Below, one piece after another: positions 1 to 9,172 of a stretch of 43,244 nt of DNA. Each line of letters begins with the position of its first letter. Position 1 is the stretch's first letter. The notes under the pieces were generated by a model. The model saw only the letters and a program-made list of their open reading frames with translations, was not told the DNA's origin and made no database searches. A program made the translations under genes and the position numbers. This DNA is from an uncultured Lachnospiraceae bacterium (GTDB lineage: Bacteria; Bacillota; Clostridia; Lachnospirales; Lachnospiraceae), in assembly GCA_910577445.1 (NCBI GenBank), contig CAJTMZ010000019.1, positions 1 through 43,244 of the forward strand, read 5' to 3'.

Positions 1-2
1 CA

Positions 3-1502
3 GAACTTTTTCAAAAGCCGGTTATAGCGTTGGAAAACCTTGAAAAACAGGAAGATTATAGCCTGGTAGTAGGGGTTGAAAGAAAAGAAACTACACGAAA
101 AATTTTAGAAAATCTTCTTGCTCAGCATATAAAAAATATTATTATTGTACCTGCAAGTATTGTAAATGATATTTATTGCAATTTTGTTATAAATGAGGAA
201 TCTATAAAAATATTTATGGAAAACCTTGCAAATGAAAAAAAAGTAATTGTATTTGTTGCTGATAGAGACGGAAATTTGATTATTAGATATATGCAGAACA
301 AGGGTGTGCAAATAGATGCAATATGTACAGAAAAGAAAGAATTGCTTCTGGATTGGCAGATGCCGATATTATCTTTTGAGCAGTTGGGAAGTGTTGATAA
401 GAATGCCATTATTATTCTGACTATGGGGAATCCGGATTGGCAAAGAGGTTTTGTAAGCAGATTGAGGAGTAGCGGATTTGAAAGAATTGTTTTGCTATCA
501 GCGGAAATAAAGGAAGCGATTGAAAATGACTTTGGCAGAATGATATGGGAGGAAAAGGGCGCTGATTTTCAAGTGATTAATACACAGAATGTTGAGCAAT
601 ATCATTATATTGTCCAAAAGGAAAAGGCGTCTAAAGTATATCGATGGCGGATAGCGGCACGAGACCACTATACTTATACAGATAATGAGATAGAATCCAT
701 AAGAAAGGGGAGTTTTGTCGAGGAATATGAGAGATTGTTTCCCAACTGCTGTTTTTGTCCTTATGATGAAGTGCCATTTTGTAAAGTGGATAGCCCTGAT
801 ATAAATATTGAAATATATTTGTCAAAATGCCATAAAGATAAAAAAATTGCCCAGCAATCTCTTCCAGCGTGGCTTATCCCCATTCAAGTGGGAAAAGCCC
901 TGACCGATATTCGAATTGCAGAAATCTGCGACAACACTGAAGATAATATTTCCATGAAAAATACAGACTACTCGGAAGGAACCGCGATATACTGGATTTG
1001 GAAAAATACTCACGGCCAGGATTATGTTGGTCTATTTCATTACAGGCGTCAGATGGCAATGGGAAAGGACAGCCTGTATAAGCTAATGCAGTATGATGCG
1101 CTGCTTACGGTTCCCACCTATATCCCGATGAGTACGAAAGAGTTTTTCTGTACAAACTTCATATTGGAATATGACTGGAATCTGATGATGAAGTACATAA
1201 AAGAGTATGATGAATTTTACTATAAGACCGCTCTAAAGCATGAGAAAGCTCATAGTTATTTTCCGTGCAATATCTTTATTATGCGCAGGGAATATTTTGA
1301 TGAGATGTGCGAGTTTATATTTGGCGTATTGGAAAAGGTTGATGGTTATTACGAGAATATTCATATGGTGAGGAAAGACCGGTATCTGGGGTATCTGGTG
1401 GAGAATTTACTGTCTATTTATATGATGCATCATGCGGCGGACCGAAATATAGCTTATACGGATATGAAATATTATTATCCTATAGAGGAAAGTACTTTTT
1501 GA
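3..1502 (+). CDS. DUF4422 glycosyltransferase with N-terminal Rossmann-like module (5' end cut by window)
   Basis: The reading frame is open to the window edge. A TTG at 30 has no ribosome binding site, so the gene most likely starts upstream and this entry is 5'-partial. The C-terminal half (about residues 265-490 of the visible part) has the DUF4422 pattern: an acidic stretch, then YWIWKN, then YVGLFHYRR. DUF4422 proteins are putative glycosyltransferases found in capsule and O-antigen loci. The N-terminal part resembles a Rossmann-like small-molecule-sensing fold (IVFVADRDGN near residues 80-90, IIILTMGN later), a module repeated in other proteins of this locus. The next gene follows after about 100 bases on the same strand. 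The acceptor and donor sugar cannot be read from the sequence. The family call is fairly sure; the role in surface glycan synthesis is inferred from context. Confidence 0.75.
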   Translation, partial: ELFQKPVIALENLEKQEDYSLVVGVERKETTRKILENLLAQHIKNIIIVPASIVNDIYCNFVINEESIKIFMENLANEKKVIVFVADRDGNLIIRYMQNKGVQIDAICTEKKELLLDWQMPILSFEQLGSVDKNAIIILTMGNPDWQRGFVSRLRSSGFERIVLLSAEIKEAIENDFGRMIWEEKGADFQVINTQNVEQYHYIVQKEKASKVYRWRIAARDHYTYTDNEIESIRKGSFVEEYERLFPNCCFCPYDEVPFCKVDSPDINIEIYLSKCHKDKKIAQQSLPAWLIPIQVGKALTDIRIAEICDNTEDNISMKNTDYSEGTAIYWIWKNTHGQDYVGLFHYRRQMAMGKDSLYKLMQYDALLTVPTYIPMSTKEFFCTNFILEYDWNLMMKYIKEYDEFYYKTALKHEKAHSYFPCNIFIMRREYFDEMCEFIFGVLEKVDGYYENIHMVRKDRYLGYLVENLLSIYMMHHAADRNIAYTDMKYYYPIEESTF

Positions 1503-1603
1503 AAGGATAATTCATAGATACAAAAAGAAACGAGTATGCCAACTGGGTCTTAAGAGACTGTACGGCATAAAGGCTTCTTTTAATTAATTGATGGAGAAAC
1601 AAT

Positions 1604-3985
1604 ATGTACAGTTTTGATGTGTTTGATACTTTAATTACAAGAACGACTGCTACGCCATGGGGAATTTTTGCCCTTATGCGTGACCGACTGAAATTGGAAA
1701 AACAGATTCACAATCTTGATGAATATGTGGTTGATAATTTCTACGGGATGAGAATCCACAGTGAAGAGCTTGCCAGAAAAGCAGGCTCATTTCAGCATGT
1801 GGAGGAAGTTACTTTACACGATATTTATAAAGCGATGGCTGTCTGTGGCTGTATCAGTGCTGAGCAGATAAAATATTTATGTAAACTGGAGCAGGAAACA
1901 GAGGTTGCCAATGTAGTGCCGATTCCGGAAAATATTCAGAGGCTGAAAGGACTGGTAGAGCAGGGAGAAAGAGTTGTTCTTATTTCGGATATGTATCTTC
2001 CCGAGAATACAATACGAAGAATGCTGCTGCAGGCGGATGATATATTTGAGACAATTCCTCTATATGTTTCCTCAGAGTATGGGAAACGAAAAACAACGGG
2101 AAATCTGTACCGTCTGATTAAAGAATTAGAGCAGATTGATATCAGCGAGTGGACGCATATAGGGGATAACATTTATCAGGACATTGAGATATCTTTTCGG
2201 TTGGGAATCAGACCGGAGTTTGTGGAAAGAATTGGACGGAGTAATTTTGAAAATGAATTGCTGGAGAAATATGGAGATGACAGCAGACTCCAATTGATGA
2301 CCGGCACAGCGATAAGAGCCGAAAGAAGTAATGAAGCTGTTTTTTTACAAACCGGCGATATTAAGCAAGGTATTTCTGAAAGCAGATGCAATGCTTATCA
2401 TATCGGCTGTCGATATGCAGGCCCTGTATTGTACAGCTACGGGGAATGGATAATTGACCAGGCGGAAAAGAAAGGTATTGACAGGCTTTATTTTATTGCA
2501 AGAGACGGTTACCTGGTGAAAAGGATTGTAGACGTTATCCTGAAAAGCAGAAAGTCAGGTATTGCTACAAGTTATATTTATGGTTCCAGAAAGGCTTGGA
2601 GGATGCCGTCTTTATCCAAAGAAAACTATAATTTGTATCAGATGATTTTCTGGTCGCATGTCCGCAGGATAAAAACACTGGAAGATTTGGCGGCGGTTAT
2701 ACATGTGCCTTTACAAAAATTGTACGAATATCTTCCGGGGAGCTTTGCAAGTAATAGGAAAAACATGGCTATTTCCCAGTATGAATTGGAGTATGTTATG
2801 CGGGAACTGTCAGAAAGCGAGGCTTTTAAAGAATATCACTTGAAAGAACTGGACGAGGAAAGGAAACTGGTTCGGCAATACCTTTCACAGGAAATCGATA
2901 CCTCAGATGACAGATTTGCCTTTGTAGATGTTTCCGGAGGCGGGCTTACCCAAGGGTGCCTCAAAGAACTGCTTAAGGACAGGTATAATAAGTCGATTCA
3001 CACATTTTTCTTTAAAATTGACAGGGTGAACCTGGTAGAAGGTTCTATAACAGATACCTTTGTGCCCGGTTTTCTGGAAAACAATCTTACAATAGAGATG
3101 ATGTGCCGTGCGCCTCATGGGCAGACCAGGGGGTATGAAAAAAGGGATGGGAAAATTGTGCCGGTTCTGGAGGAGACCGAGGACAGGCAGATAATAGAGC
3201 ATGGTTTTTATGAATATGAAAAAGGAATTTTTGATTTTTCGGAGCGGATGTATGAAGTGTCTGCTAAAACTGGCGTGAAAATTGGTTCAATGAAAAATAT
3301 TTTGTTGTATATAAAGCATATTGCCGAAGAACCGACAGAAGATGTTTTGGAGTATTTCGCCTCAATGCCCAGCAGCGAATCCGGCAGAGGGGATAAGGTG
3401 GTGGAGTATGCGCCAAAGCTGACAAAAGAAGAGATTAAGACAATATTTTTAAAACGTACAAATGAACCAATTGAGTTTTTTTATAAAGGAACTGATTTGA
3501 ATTATTCCCTAATGCGTGCAACGGAAGAAGAAAAAGCTTTGGCAGAGCGTTATAAAAAGGAGCGTAACGGAACGCTTGGCAGATTTTACAGACAGGAAGC
3601 GGAAAAGGAACTGAATGCCATGCGAAAGCAGTATGGCCGGGCAGCGCTTTATCCGGTCAGATTGTTGGATGAAAAAGTAGTTCTCTATGGAGCCGGGAAG
3701 TTTGGCCAAGACTTATATAAAAGACTGTTGGAAGATGACGGTCATGAGGTTGCTTTATGGGTGGATAAAAATGCGGCTGCCTGTCGGCAGCAGGGGCTGG
3801 CAAATGTGCAGAATGTTTCGGAGATAAGAAATGCTTCTTTTGACCAGTTAGTTATTGCTGTGGTGGATAAAAAATTGGCTGAAGAAATTCAGGAAGAATT
3901 GGTGCAGACAGGGATGGAAAGAGAGAAGATTATCTGGCTGAGCCCAAACCAGATTGTGGAGTGGAAAGTGGAAGGGATTGGGTGA
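1604..3985 (+). CDS. HAD-superfamily-like protein with C-terminal Rossmann module (COG5610 type)
   Basis: This 793-residue protein begins with a HAD motif I (FDVFDTL, D5 as nucleophile). Motif II-like LISDMYLP lies near residue 126 and motif IV-like GDNIYQDI near residue 185. The second Asp of the usual DxD is Phe, as in dehalogenase-type members, so phosphatase activity is doubtful. A middle domain follows with IDRLYFIARDGYLVKRI, typical of large HAD-like proteins in glycan clusters (COG5610). The last ~110 residues are a Rossmann-like unit with VVLYGAGKFGQ near residue 691 and a following acidic VDKN. ATG 1604 follows TGGAGAAACA, a usable ribosome binding site. The gene lies between two glycosyltransferases on the same strand. 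The substrate is unknown; involvement in surface glycan synthesis is inferred from position only. Confidence 0.75.
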   Translation: MYSFDVFDTLITRTTATPWGIFALMRDRLKLEKQIHNLDEYVVDNFYGMRIHSEELARKAGSFQHVEEVTLHDIYKAMAVCGCISAEQIKYLCKLEQETEVANVVPIPENIQRLKGLVEQGERVVLISDMYLPENTIRRMLLQADDIFETIPLYVSSEYGKRKTTGNLYRLIKELEQIDISEWTHIGDNIYQDIEISFRLGIRPEFVERIGRSNFENELLEKYGDDSRLQLMTGTAIRAERSNEAVFLQTGDIKQGISESRCNAYHIGCRYAGPVLYSYGEWIIDQAEKKGIDRLYFIARDGYLVKRIVDVILKSRKSGIATSYIYGSRKAWRMPSLSKENYNLYQMIFWSHVRRIKTLEDLAAVIHVPLQKLYEYLPGSFASNRKNMAISQYELEYVMRELSESEAFKEYHLKELDEERKLVRQYLSQEIDTSDDRFAFVDVSGGGLTQGCLKELLKDRYNKSIHTFFFKIDRVNLVEGSITDTFVPGFLENNLTIEMMCRAPHGQTRGYEKRDGKIVPVLEETEDRQIIEHGFYEYEKGIFDFSERMYEVSAKTGVKIGSMKNILLYIKHIAEEPTEDVLEYFASMPSSESGRGDKVVEYAPKLTKEEIKTIFLKRTNEPIEFFYKGTDLNYSLMRATEEEKALAERYKKERNGTLGRFYRQEAEKELNAMRKQYGRAALYPVRLLDEKVVLYGAGKFGQDLYKRLLEDDGHEVALWVDKNAAACRQQGLANVQNVSEIRNASFDQLVIAVVDKKLAEEIQEELVQTGMEREKIIWLSPNQIVEWKVEGIG

Positions 3986-4030
3986 AGAATTCTGTAATTT
4001 TGCCCCAATTATAGGACGAGGAAAAATAGG

Positions 4031-5230
4031 ATGTTAAAAGTAATTGATAATACCAGAGATTTTAAAGAACTTTTTGATAACCCTGACCGTAATTTTTACA
4101 TATATGGTGCTGGATTTTAAGGTAGACATCTTTTGGATCATATACGTTCTAATATCAGTCTAAGGTCAGGCACTGTTGATATAAAAAACATTTTAGTTAC
4201 GAATAAGCAGGGTAATCCCGATAATGTGGGGGGGGGTCCGGTTGTACAGTATGACAGAATGAATTTTACAGAGCAAGATGTTATTATTATAGCTGTAGAT
4301 AAACGGATAAAAGGAGAAATTGATGATTATTTGCAAGATTGCGGGGCAGAACGTATCGATTTACGTTCCGGTATCGTGAAATATGAGGATATTTATAATA
4401 GAATTAGGCCGCTTGCCGATAATTTTCCTGCTAATATTATGGGAATTAATGAACCTTTGAATTGTTATGGTGGCAGGATTGTGTGGACATGCTGGTGGCA
4501 GGGAGAAGCAGATGCCCCTGATATTGTTAAGGTTTGTTGGCAAAGTCAGCGAAAAAATCTTTCAGAAGATATAAAGCATGTTATTATTACAAAAGATAAT
4601 TATTCTGATTATATTACAATACCGGATTATGTGTTGGATAAGTTTGAGGATGACAAAAATGCTATTGCACATTTATCCGATTTTATTCGTGCAAGTCTGT
4701 TATATAAATATGGGGGAGTGTGGTTGGATGCAACTGTTTTGCTATTAGAGAAATTACCCGAAGAATGTTGGGAACTTCCTTTGTATTCTTGGCGAAGTGA
4801 TAAGATTGATAATATGACGCTGTTTGGTTCAGAATTTAAATGGACAACTTGGTTTCTGACCGCACAGAAAGGAAGCGCACTATATCAATTTATCATGGAG
4901 GCCTTTTTATATTATTTTTCAGTTTACAATAGGATAGACTATTATTTTACTTTAGATTTTTTTATTTCAATAGGAATTAATATATTGGAAGGAGTGTCAG
5001 AGCAATTTTTAAATATACCATATAACAATGAAACGGCGGCACGGTTAATTGGTCACCTTAATGAACCATATTCCGAGGAGAAATTTCGTCAATACTGCGA
5101 AGGTTCATTTCTACAAAAACTTAGTTGGCATCGGAATGATTATCCAAAAGGTTCTATTTTCGATTATTTGGTTAGCGGTAATGTCGGCACGGAACCAGCT
5201 TTATTAAAAGAACAAGACCCGTTAGAGTAA
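4031..5230 (+). pseudogene. Rossmann-capsular glycosyltransferase (Caps_synth/GT32 type) interrupted by an in-frame TAA
   Basis: Read from ATG 4031 the frame gives about 399 codons with a single TAA at 4118-4120 (codon 30). It then continues open to 5230, so the part after the stop is one piece of a formerly longer gene. The stop falls inside the glycine-rich loop: FYIYGAGF, stop, GRHLLDHI. The C-terminal two thirds match capsular polysaccharide synthesis glycosyltransferases (PF05704/GT32-like): VWTCWWQG near codon 145, then LSDFIRASLLYKYGG, then WLDATVL as the DxD-like site. A run of nine G (4228-4236) lies in the linker and is in frame as present. A TTG at 4133 could start the downstream part but has no good ribosome binding site. 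A single TAT or TTT to TAA-type change or a sequencing error would explain the stop; UAA is not a known recoding codon in bacteria. The family call is sound; whether any active protein is made is unclear. Confidence 0.75.
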
Positions 5231-5269
5231 GAGTAACAGCCTGCAGTATTGCGTACTTTTAAAATTTTA

Positions 5270-5302
5270 CATATGAGAACTGTTTATTGGACAGTACATA
5301 TG
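5270..5302. repeat. Imperfect inverted repeat upstream of the methylase gene
   Basis: CATATG-aga-ACTGT is mirrored by ACAGT-a-CATATG across a 7-base loop, about 40 bases before ATG 5342. It could be an operator for the restriction-modification genes, which often need tight control. No controller protein gene is adjacent, and CATATG is itself palindromic, so the match may be partly chance. Confidence 0.3.
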
Positions 5303-5341
5303 ATATTATATTTACAATAAAGCAAGCTAGGAGGCGATGAA

Positions 5342-8230
5342 ATGAGGAATATCGAAGCTGTCATCCAGAGATTAGGATATCACAGGTCAGAAAAATTATT
5401 CTATTTATCTGATATTGATAAAAGAACTGAATTATCATGGCATGACAGAAGAGTATTGAGGGAATTGTCTCCTTATGCTGTATATATTGTAGACGGTAGT
5501 ATATTTACAGCTTTTTTTGACGATTTAAATATTCGCGGGGATATGGATATCCAGGTAAAGATATGGAATGCACAAATTCCGGTTGTTATTTCTGATGAAG
5601 GTAATTACATCAAAATCTATAATGGAAAGGGAATGGTTTTAGATTCAGATAAAAAAATCAGGTTGCGGGATATTGTTGAATTTGATTTGAGCCAATGTGA
5701 TGAAAAAAATGCATTTTCGTATTGGAATGTGACTAATAGTTTATCATTAGAGATTTACGAGAATAGCATGGGCAAAAAAAGTTTAAATGAATTTTTAATA
5801 GATAATCTCAGATATATTACCCAAAGATTGAAAGATGAATATCAGATTTCTTTTGCAAATAAGTTAATGCTGAGAGTATTGCTTATTCGATATTTGGTTG
5901 ATCGCGGTGTTAATATTGGGTACATGGATCTTAACGGGGATGTTAAGCATTCACAGGAGGTATTCCTGCAGATTGTTCAAAATAAAGATAGTTTTTTTGA
6001 ACTGGTCAGATATTTAAAAGAGAGATTTAATGGTAATCTGTTTGAAGTGGATGAGCAAAAGGAAAAGAGCGAAATAACCAAAGACGCTCTTTCTATGCTG
6101 CATAATTTTTTGACTGCAAAGGAAGAGTTTAAAACGGGACAATTGTGCCTGTTCCCTTTTTACGACTTTAATATTATTCCAATTGACTTAATAAGCAATA
6201 TCTATGAAATACTGTTAGGGAAAGAAAAGCAGGATAAAGATAAGGCATTTTATACGCCGGAATATTTGGTGGATTATATCGTAAATCGAACAGTTGGAAA
6301 ATACCTTGTTAATAAGAATGAGTGTAAGGTATTGGACCCTTCTTGTGGGTCAGGTATTTTTTTGGTTAAATCACTTCAAAAGATATTGGAGCGTAATGCT
6401 GATTCGGATGGTTTTATACAGGATAAAGATAGAATTAATGCGTTGGTTAAAGAAAATATATATGGGATAGATTATAATGAGGAAGCAGTGGATGTTACAA
6501 TTTTTTCGATTTATGTGACGCTTTTTGACTACCAGAATCCCAGAAGTTTAGAACAGTTTAGATTGCCTTTGCTAAAAAATGAAAACATTCTTTTTGGCGA
6601 TTTTTTTGATGAAGAAAAAATGAGGGCAATTGAAAAGGTAAATTTTAAATTTATCTTAGGAAATCCGCCATGGGGAAGTGTTAAACAGCAGAATTATAAA
6701 AAATATTGTGCAGATAGGAAGGTTATTGCACAAAACGGAGAAATTTGTGTTGCTTTTTTGCTAAAGGTTCAGGAAATTGGTGATTCGGATACGGAATGCA
6801 GTTTGGTGATTCCGTCAAAAATATTGTATAAGGGAAAGAGGCCTTCTATAGCTTTAAGAAAAATGCTGTTAATTGATACACAGCTGGAACAGGTGTTAGA
6901 ACTCTCGGCTGTAAGGAAACAAATTTTTAAAGGCGCAATAGCTCCGGCAGCCGTGATTTCTTTTCTATGCAAAAAAAGCAGCTGGAATCATAAAGTGGAA
7001 TATATAAGTTTAAAACCCAATAAATACTTGAAGTTATTTGGAATAATTATGATTGAACCCAATGATGTTAAGTATGTAAACCAGACATTATTCTTAGAGT
7101 ATGATAATTTGTGGAAGATACTGGTTTATGGCGGGTATTGGGATTTTGAACTTTTAAGCGGTATGAATGAAAAGTTTAGAACAATTAAGAATATTGCAGT
7201 GGAACATAATTTGATAATGAAAAAAGGACTCCAGGATAACGATGGTGATAAAAAGGACTCTTCGCATCTGGTTGGAAGAAAAATTTTGGATTCTGATGAA
7301 GCGGTTGAACATTTCTGTTTGAATTACAATATTTATTCAATTTTTAACAAAAAGAAAATACATCGCCCCAGAACACCGGAGATATATAATGCACCGTATG
7401 TCCTTTTTAAGAAAGGATTAGACTGTTCAGACTATTCTATAAGGGCAGTATATACAGAAAAAGACTTCCTTTATAGAGAAACGATAAACTGTATAAAAGG
7501 TACAAAAAACGATAAAAAGATTTTGTTAAATTTATGTGGCATACTCAACTCTTCATTATTTTCCTATTTCAATTTAATGCTGGGTTCTTCGGCAGGAATA
7601 GAGAGAGAACAGGTTTTTCTGGAAGAGTTAGCCAATTATCCATATGCGTATAGTGACGAGCTTGTTGAACTGGTTCAGGAAATTCAGCAAGAAGGCGGTA
7701 GTGAAAATAGTAAAGAATTACGAGACAAATTAAACAAATGTGTTATGAAGATGTATGGTCTGCAAGATAACTGGTTTGTTGATTATGCTTTATCTGTCCA
7801 GATTCCGATACTTTGTGGAACTTACCAAGAGACGAAATGCAGTATAAAAGGGATGAGGGACTATGCATCAATATTTTGTAAGATATGGGATGAACATTTC
7901 TCACAAAGTGAAGTGTACAACGCAATAAATATTTATCCGGACATTAAAGGAAAATTTGCTGCTATAGAAGTAAAATTTTCTTTTGAGAAAATGGCAGAGA
8001 GCGTTCGTGTGTTAGATAATATTGACGATGATATTAGTCTGCTTACTGATTTTATGATTTATCAGTTGAATGACTGTTTTTATCAAACAAAAAATATTAT
8101 AGAATTTTTGGATGACTCATTCGTAATTGTAAAATCTATTGAGTCTAAGAATTGGCATCCTGCAATGGCTGTGAAAGATAGTCATAAAGCGTTGAATGCA
8201 GTACTTCTGGGAAAGGGGGACTGCAGATGA
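5342..8230 (+). CDS. N6-adenine DNA methyltransferase of Eco57I/type IIG-like restriction-modification family
   Basis: This 962-residue protein has a SAM-binding motif I, LDPSCGSGIFLVKS, near residues 330-344. The catalytic motif IV, GNPPWGS, is near residue 440. Together they mark a gamma-class N6-adenine methyltransferase. Residues about 1-130 look like the N-terminal part of type IIG or type I R enzymes (VKIWNAQIPVVISDEGNYIKIYNG), but I see no intact PD-(D/E)XK triad there. Residues about 150-310 look helical, and about 540-780 are likely target recognition. ATG 5342 follows AGGAGGCGATGAA. The stop overlaps the start of the next gene by four bases (ATGA), so the two are translationally coupled. 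The gene is markedly AT-rich against the operon downstream, which fits horizontal transfer. Known role of the family: methylating a short non-palindromic site, with or without its own cleavage. Confidence 0.85.
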   Translation: MRNIEAVIQRLGYHRSEKLFYLSDIDKRTELSWHDRRVLRELSPYAVYIVDGSIFTAFFDDLNIRGDMDIQVKIWNAQIPVVISDEGNYIKIYNGKGMVLDSDKKIRLRDIVEFDLSQCDEKNAFSYWNVTNSLSLEIYENSMGKKSLNEFLIDNLRYITQRLKDEYQISFANKLMLRVLLIRYLVDRGVNIGYMDLNGDVKHSQEVFLQIVQNKDSFFELVRYLKERFNGNLFEVDEQKEKSEITKDALSMLHNFLTAKEEFKTGQLCLFPFYDFNIIPIDLISNIYEILLGKEKQDKDKAFYTPEYLVDYIVNRTVGKYLVNKNECKVLDPSCGSGIFLVKSLQKILERNADSDGFIQDKDRINALVKENIYGIDYNEEAVDVTIFSIYVTLFDYQNPRSLEQFRLPLLKNENILFGDFFDEEKMRAIEKVNFKFILGNPPWGSVKQQNYKKYCADRKVIAQNGEICVAFLLKVQEIGDSDTECSLVIPSKILYKGKRPSIALRKMLLIDTQLEQVLELSAVRKQIFKGAIAPAAVISFLCKKSSWNHKVEYISLKPNKYLKLFGIIMIEPNDVKYVNQTLFLEYDNLWKILVYGGYWDFELLSGMNEKFRTIKNIAVEHNLIMKKGLQDNDGDKKDSSHLVGRKILDSDEAVEHFCLNYNIYSIFNKKKIHRPRTPEIYNAPYVLFKKGLDCSDYSIRAVYTEKDFLYRETINCIKGTKNDKKILLNLCGILNSSLFSYFNLMLGSSAGIEREQVFLEELANYPYAYSDELVELVQEIQQEGGSENSKELRDKLNKCVMKMYGLQDNWFVDYALSVQIPILCGTYQETKCSIKGMRDYASIFCKIWDEHFSQSEVYNAINIYPDIKGKFAAIEVKFSFEKMAESVRVLDNIDDDISLLTDFMIYQLNDCFYQTKNIIEFLDDSFVIVKSIESKNWHPAMAVKDSHKALNAVLLGKGDCR

Positions 8231-8880
8231 AAGGGATATTAAATGAGAATATATTGCAGGCATTATATCGGGCAAATTTTGAGAAAATTATAAACTATAT
8301 TCTTGGCATATGTGAACTGGTTGTAGAAGACTACGAGAAAAAGCAGTTAAAGCTGCCAAACGATGAAAATAAAATCAGGAGTATTATGCTCGAAGAATAT
8401 ATGATAAAGCAGAAGAGTATTTATGGTATGTCAGATTATAGGTTTGAGCTTGAAGTGCCGGAGAATTATGCTGGAAATGGGCAGCATATTGGAAGAGTTG
8501 ATATTCGTATCCTTTTAAAAAATGATTTTGAAAAAGAAGATGCGTATTACATTATAGAATGTAAAAGGATTGATGGGACATTTGATTTGAATAAAAAATA
8601 TGTAAAGGAAGGTGTTGCCAGATTTACTACACAAAAATACTCTTCTTATTATGGCAGAAATATAATGCTTGGATTTATTGTAAAAAAGATTGATGTATCT
8701 GCAAATGTCAGGTTGATTGAAAAAATTCAGAATGCAGAGTTGGATCAACATATGCATGGTGGTTTTCAGCTTATAAAAAGAGATAATATGACAGAGAGCT
8801 ATAAGTGTATATATCAGATAAAGGCAGGCGAGGTAGAACTACGTCATATATTTTCGGATTATTCAAGTATTATACAATGA
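8227..8880 (+). CDS. Small PD-(D/E)XK-type nuclease partner of the upstream methylase
   Basis: This 217-residue protein has a PD-(D/E)XK-like core: GRVDIRI near residues 86-92 supplies the Asp, and YYIIECKRID near residues 107-116 supplies the E-x-K. A helical N-terminal segment precedes it and a short basic C-terminal part follows. The start overlaps the methylase stop by four bases (ATGA), and an AAGGGGGA ribosome binding site lies inside the methylase end. This is the arrangement expected of a restriction subunit made with its methylase. It may supply cleavage that the methylase N-terminus seems to lack. I do not recognise a named family. The nuclease assignment rests on motif spacing, and the function as restriction endonuclease or phage defence effector is inferred from the coupling. 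Confidence 0.65.
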   Translation: MKGILNENILQALYRANFEKIINYILGICELVVEDYEKKQLKLPNDENKIRSIMLEEYMIKQKSIYGMSDYRFELEVPENYAGNGQHIGRVDIRILLKNDFEKEDAYYIIECKRIDGTFDLNKKYVKEGVARFTTQKYSSYYGRNIMLGFIVKKIDVSANVRLIEKIQNAELDQHMHGGFQLIKRDNMTESYKCIYQIKAGEVELRHIFSDYSSIIQ

Positions 8881-9038
8881 AAGTCCCGGACAATATGATA
8901 GTTTCAGAAGCTAAATGGTAATCCTGTTAAATTATTTTACCATATATGCCGATATAAAAAGCAGTAACATTCATCATAAAGCAAGGATTGCGGAAAAGGT
9001 TGCATGGAGGCATTTTATACAGGCAGGCAATTATTCAG

Positions 9039-9075
9039 GCTCGTCACGGCAAATTTTCTGTGGTGACGGGCTTTT
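9039..9075 (+). terminator. Intrinsic terminator between RM genes and the glycan operon
   Basis: GCTCGTCAC (9039-9047) pairs with GTGACGGGC (9063-9071), with one G-U pair, and is followed by TTTTCTATT. It lies 160 bases past the nuclease gene and 98 bases before the next start, so it may end the RM transcript or act as a leader attenuator for the glycan operon. The rest of the 292-base gap (8881-9172) shows no convincing gene. Confidence 0.7.
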
Positions 9076-9172
9076 CTATTCCCATGGACAGTAGGCCGGG
9101 CGGGCTCGACAGATGTCATTTGGCGAATGTTCCATTGGTATATGAACAGAGGCAATATAGGAGAGGTAGACA

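Noticed and set aside
4118..4120. Programmed readthrough or recoding at the TAA
   Set aside because: UAA is not a selenocysteine or pyrrolysine codon, and no downstream recoding structure was noticed; mutation or error is simpler.
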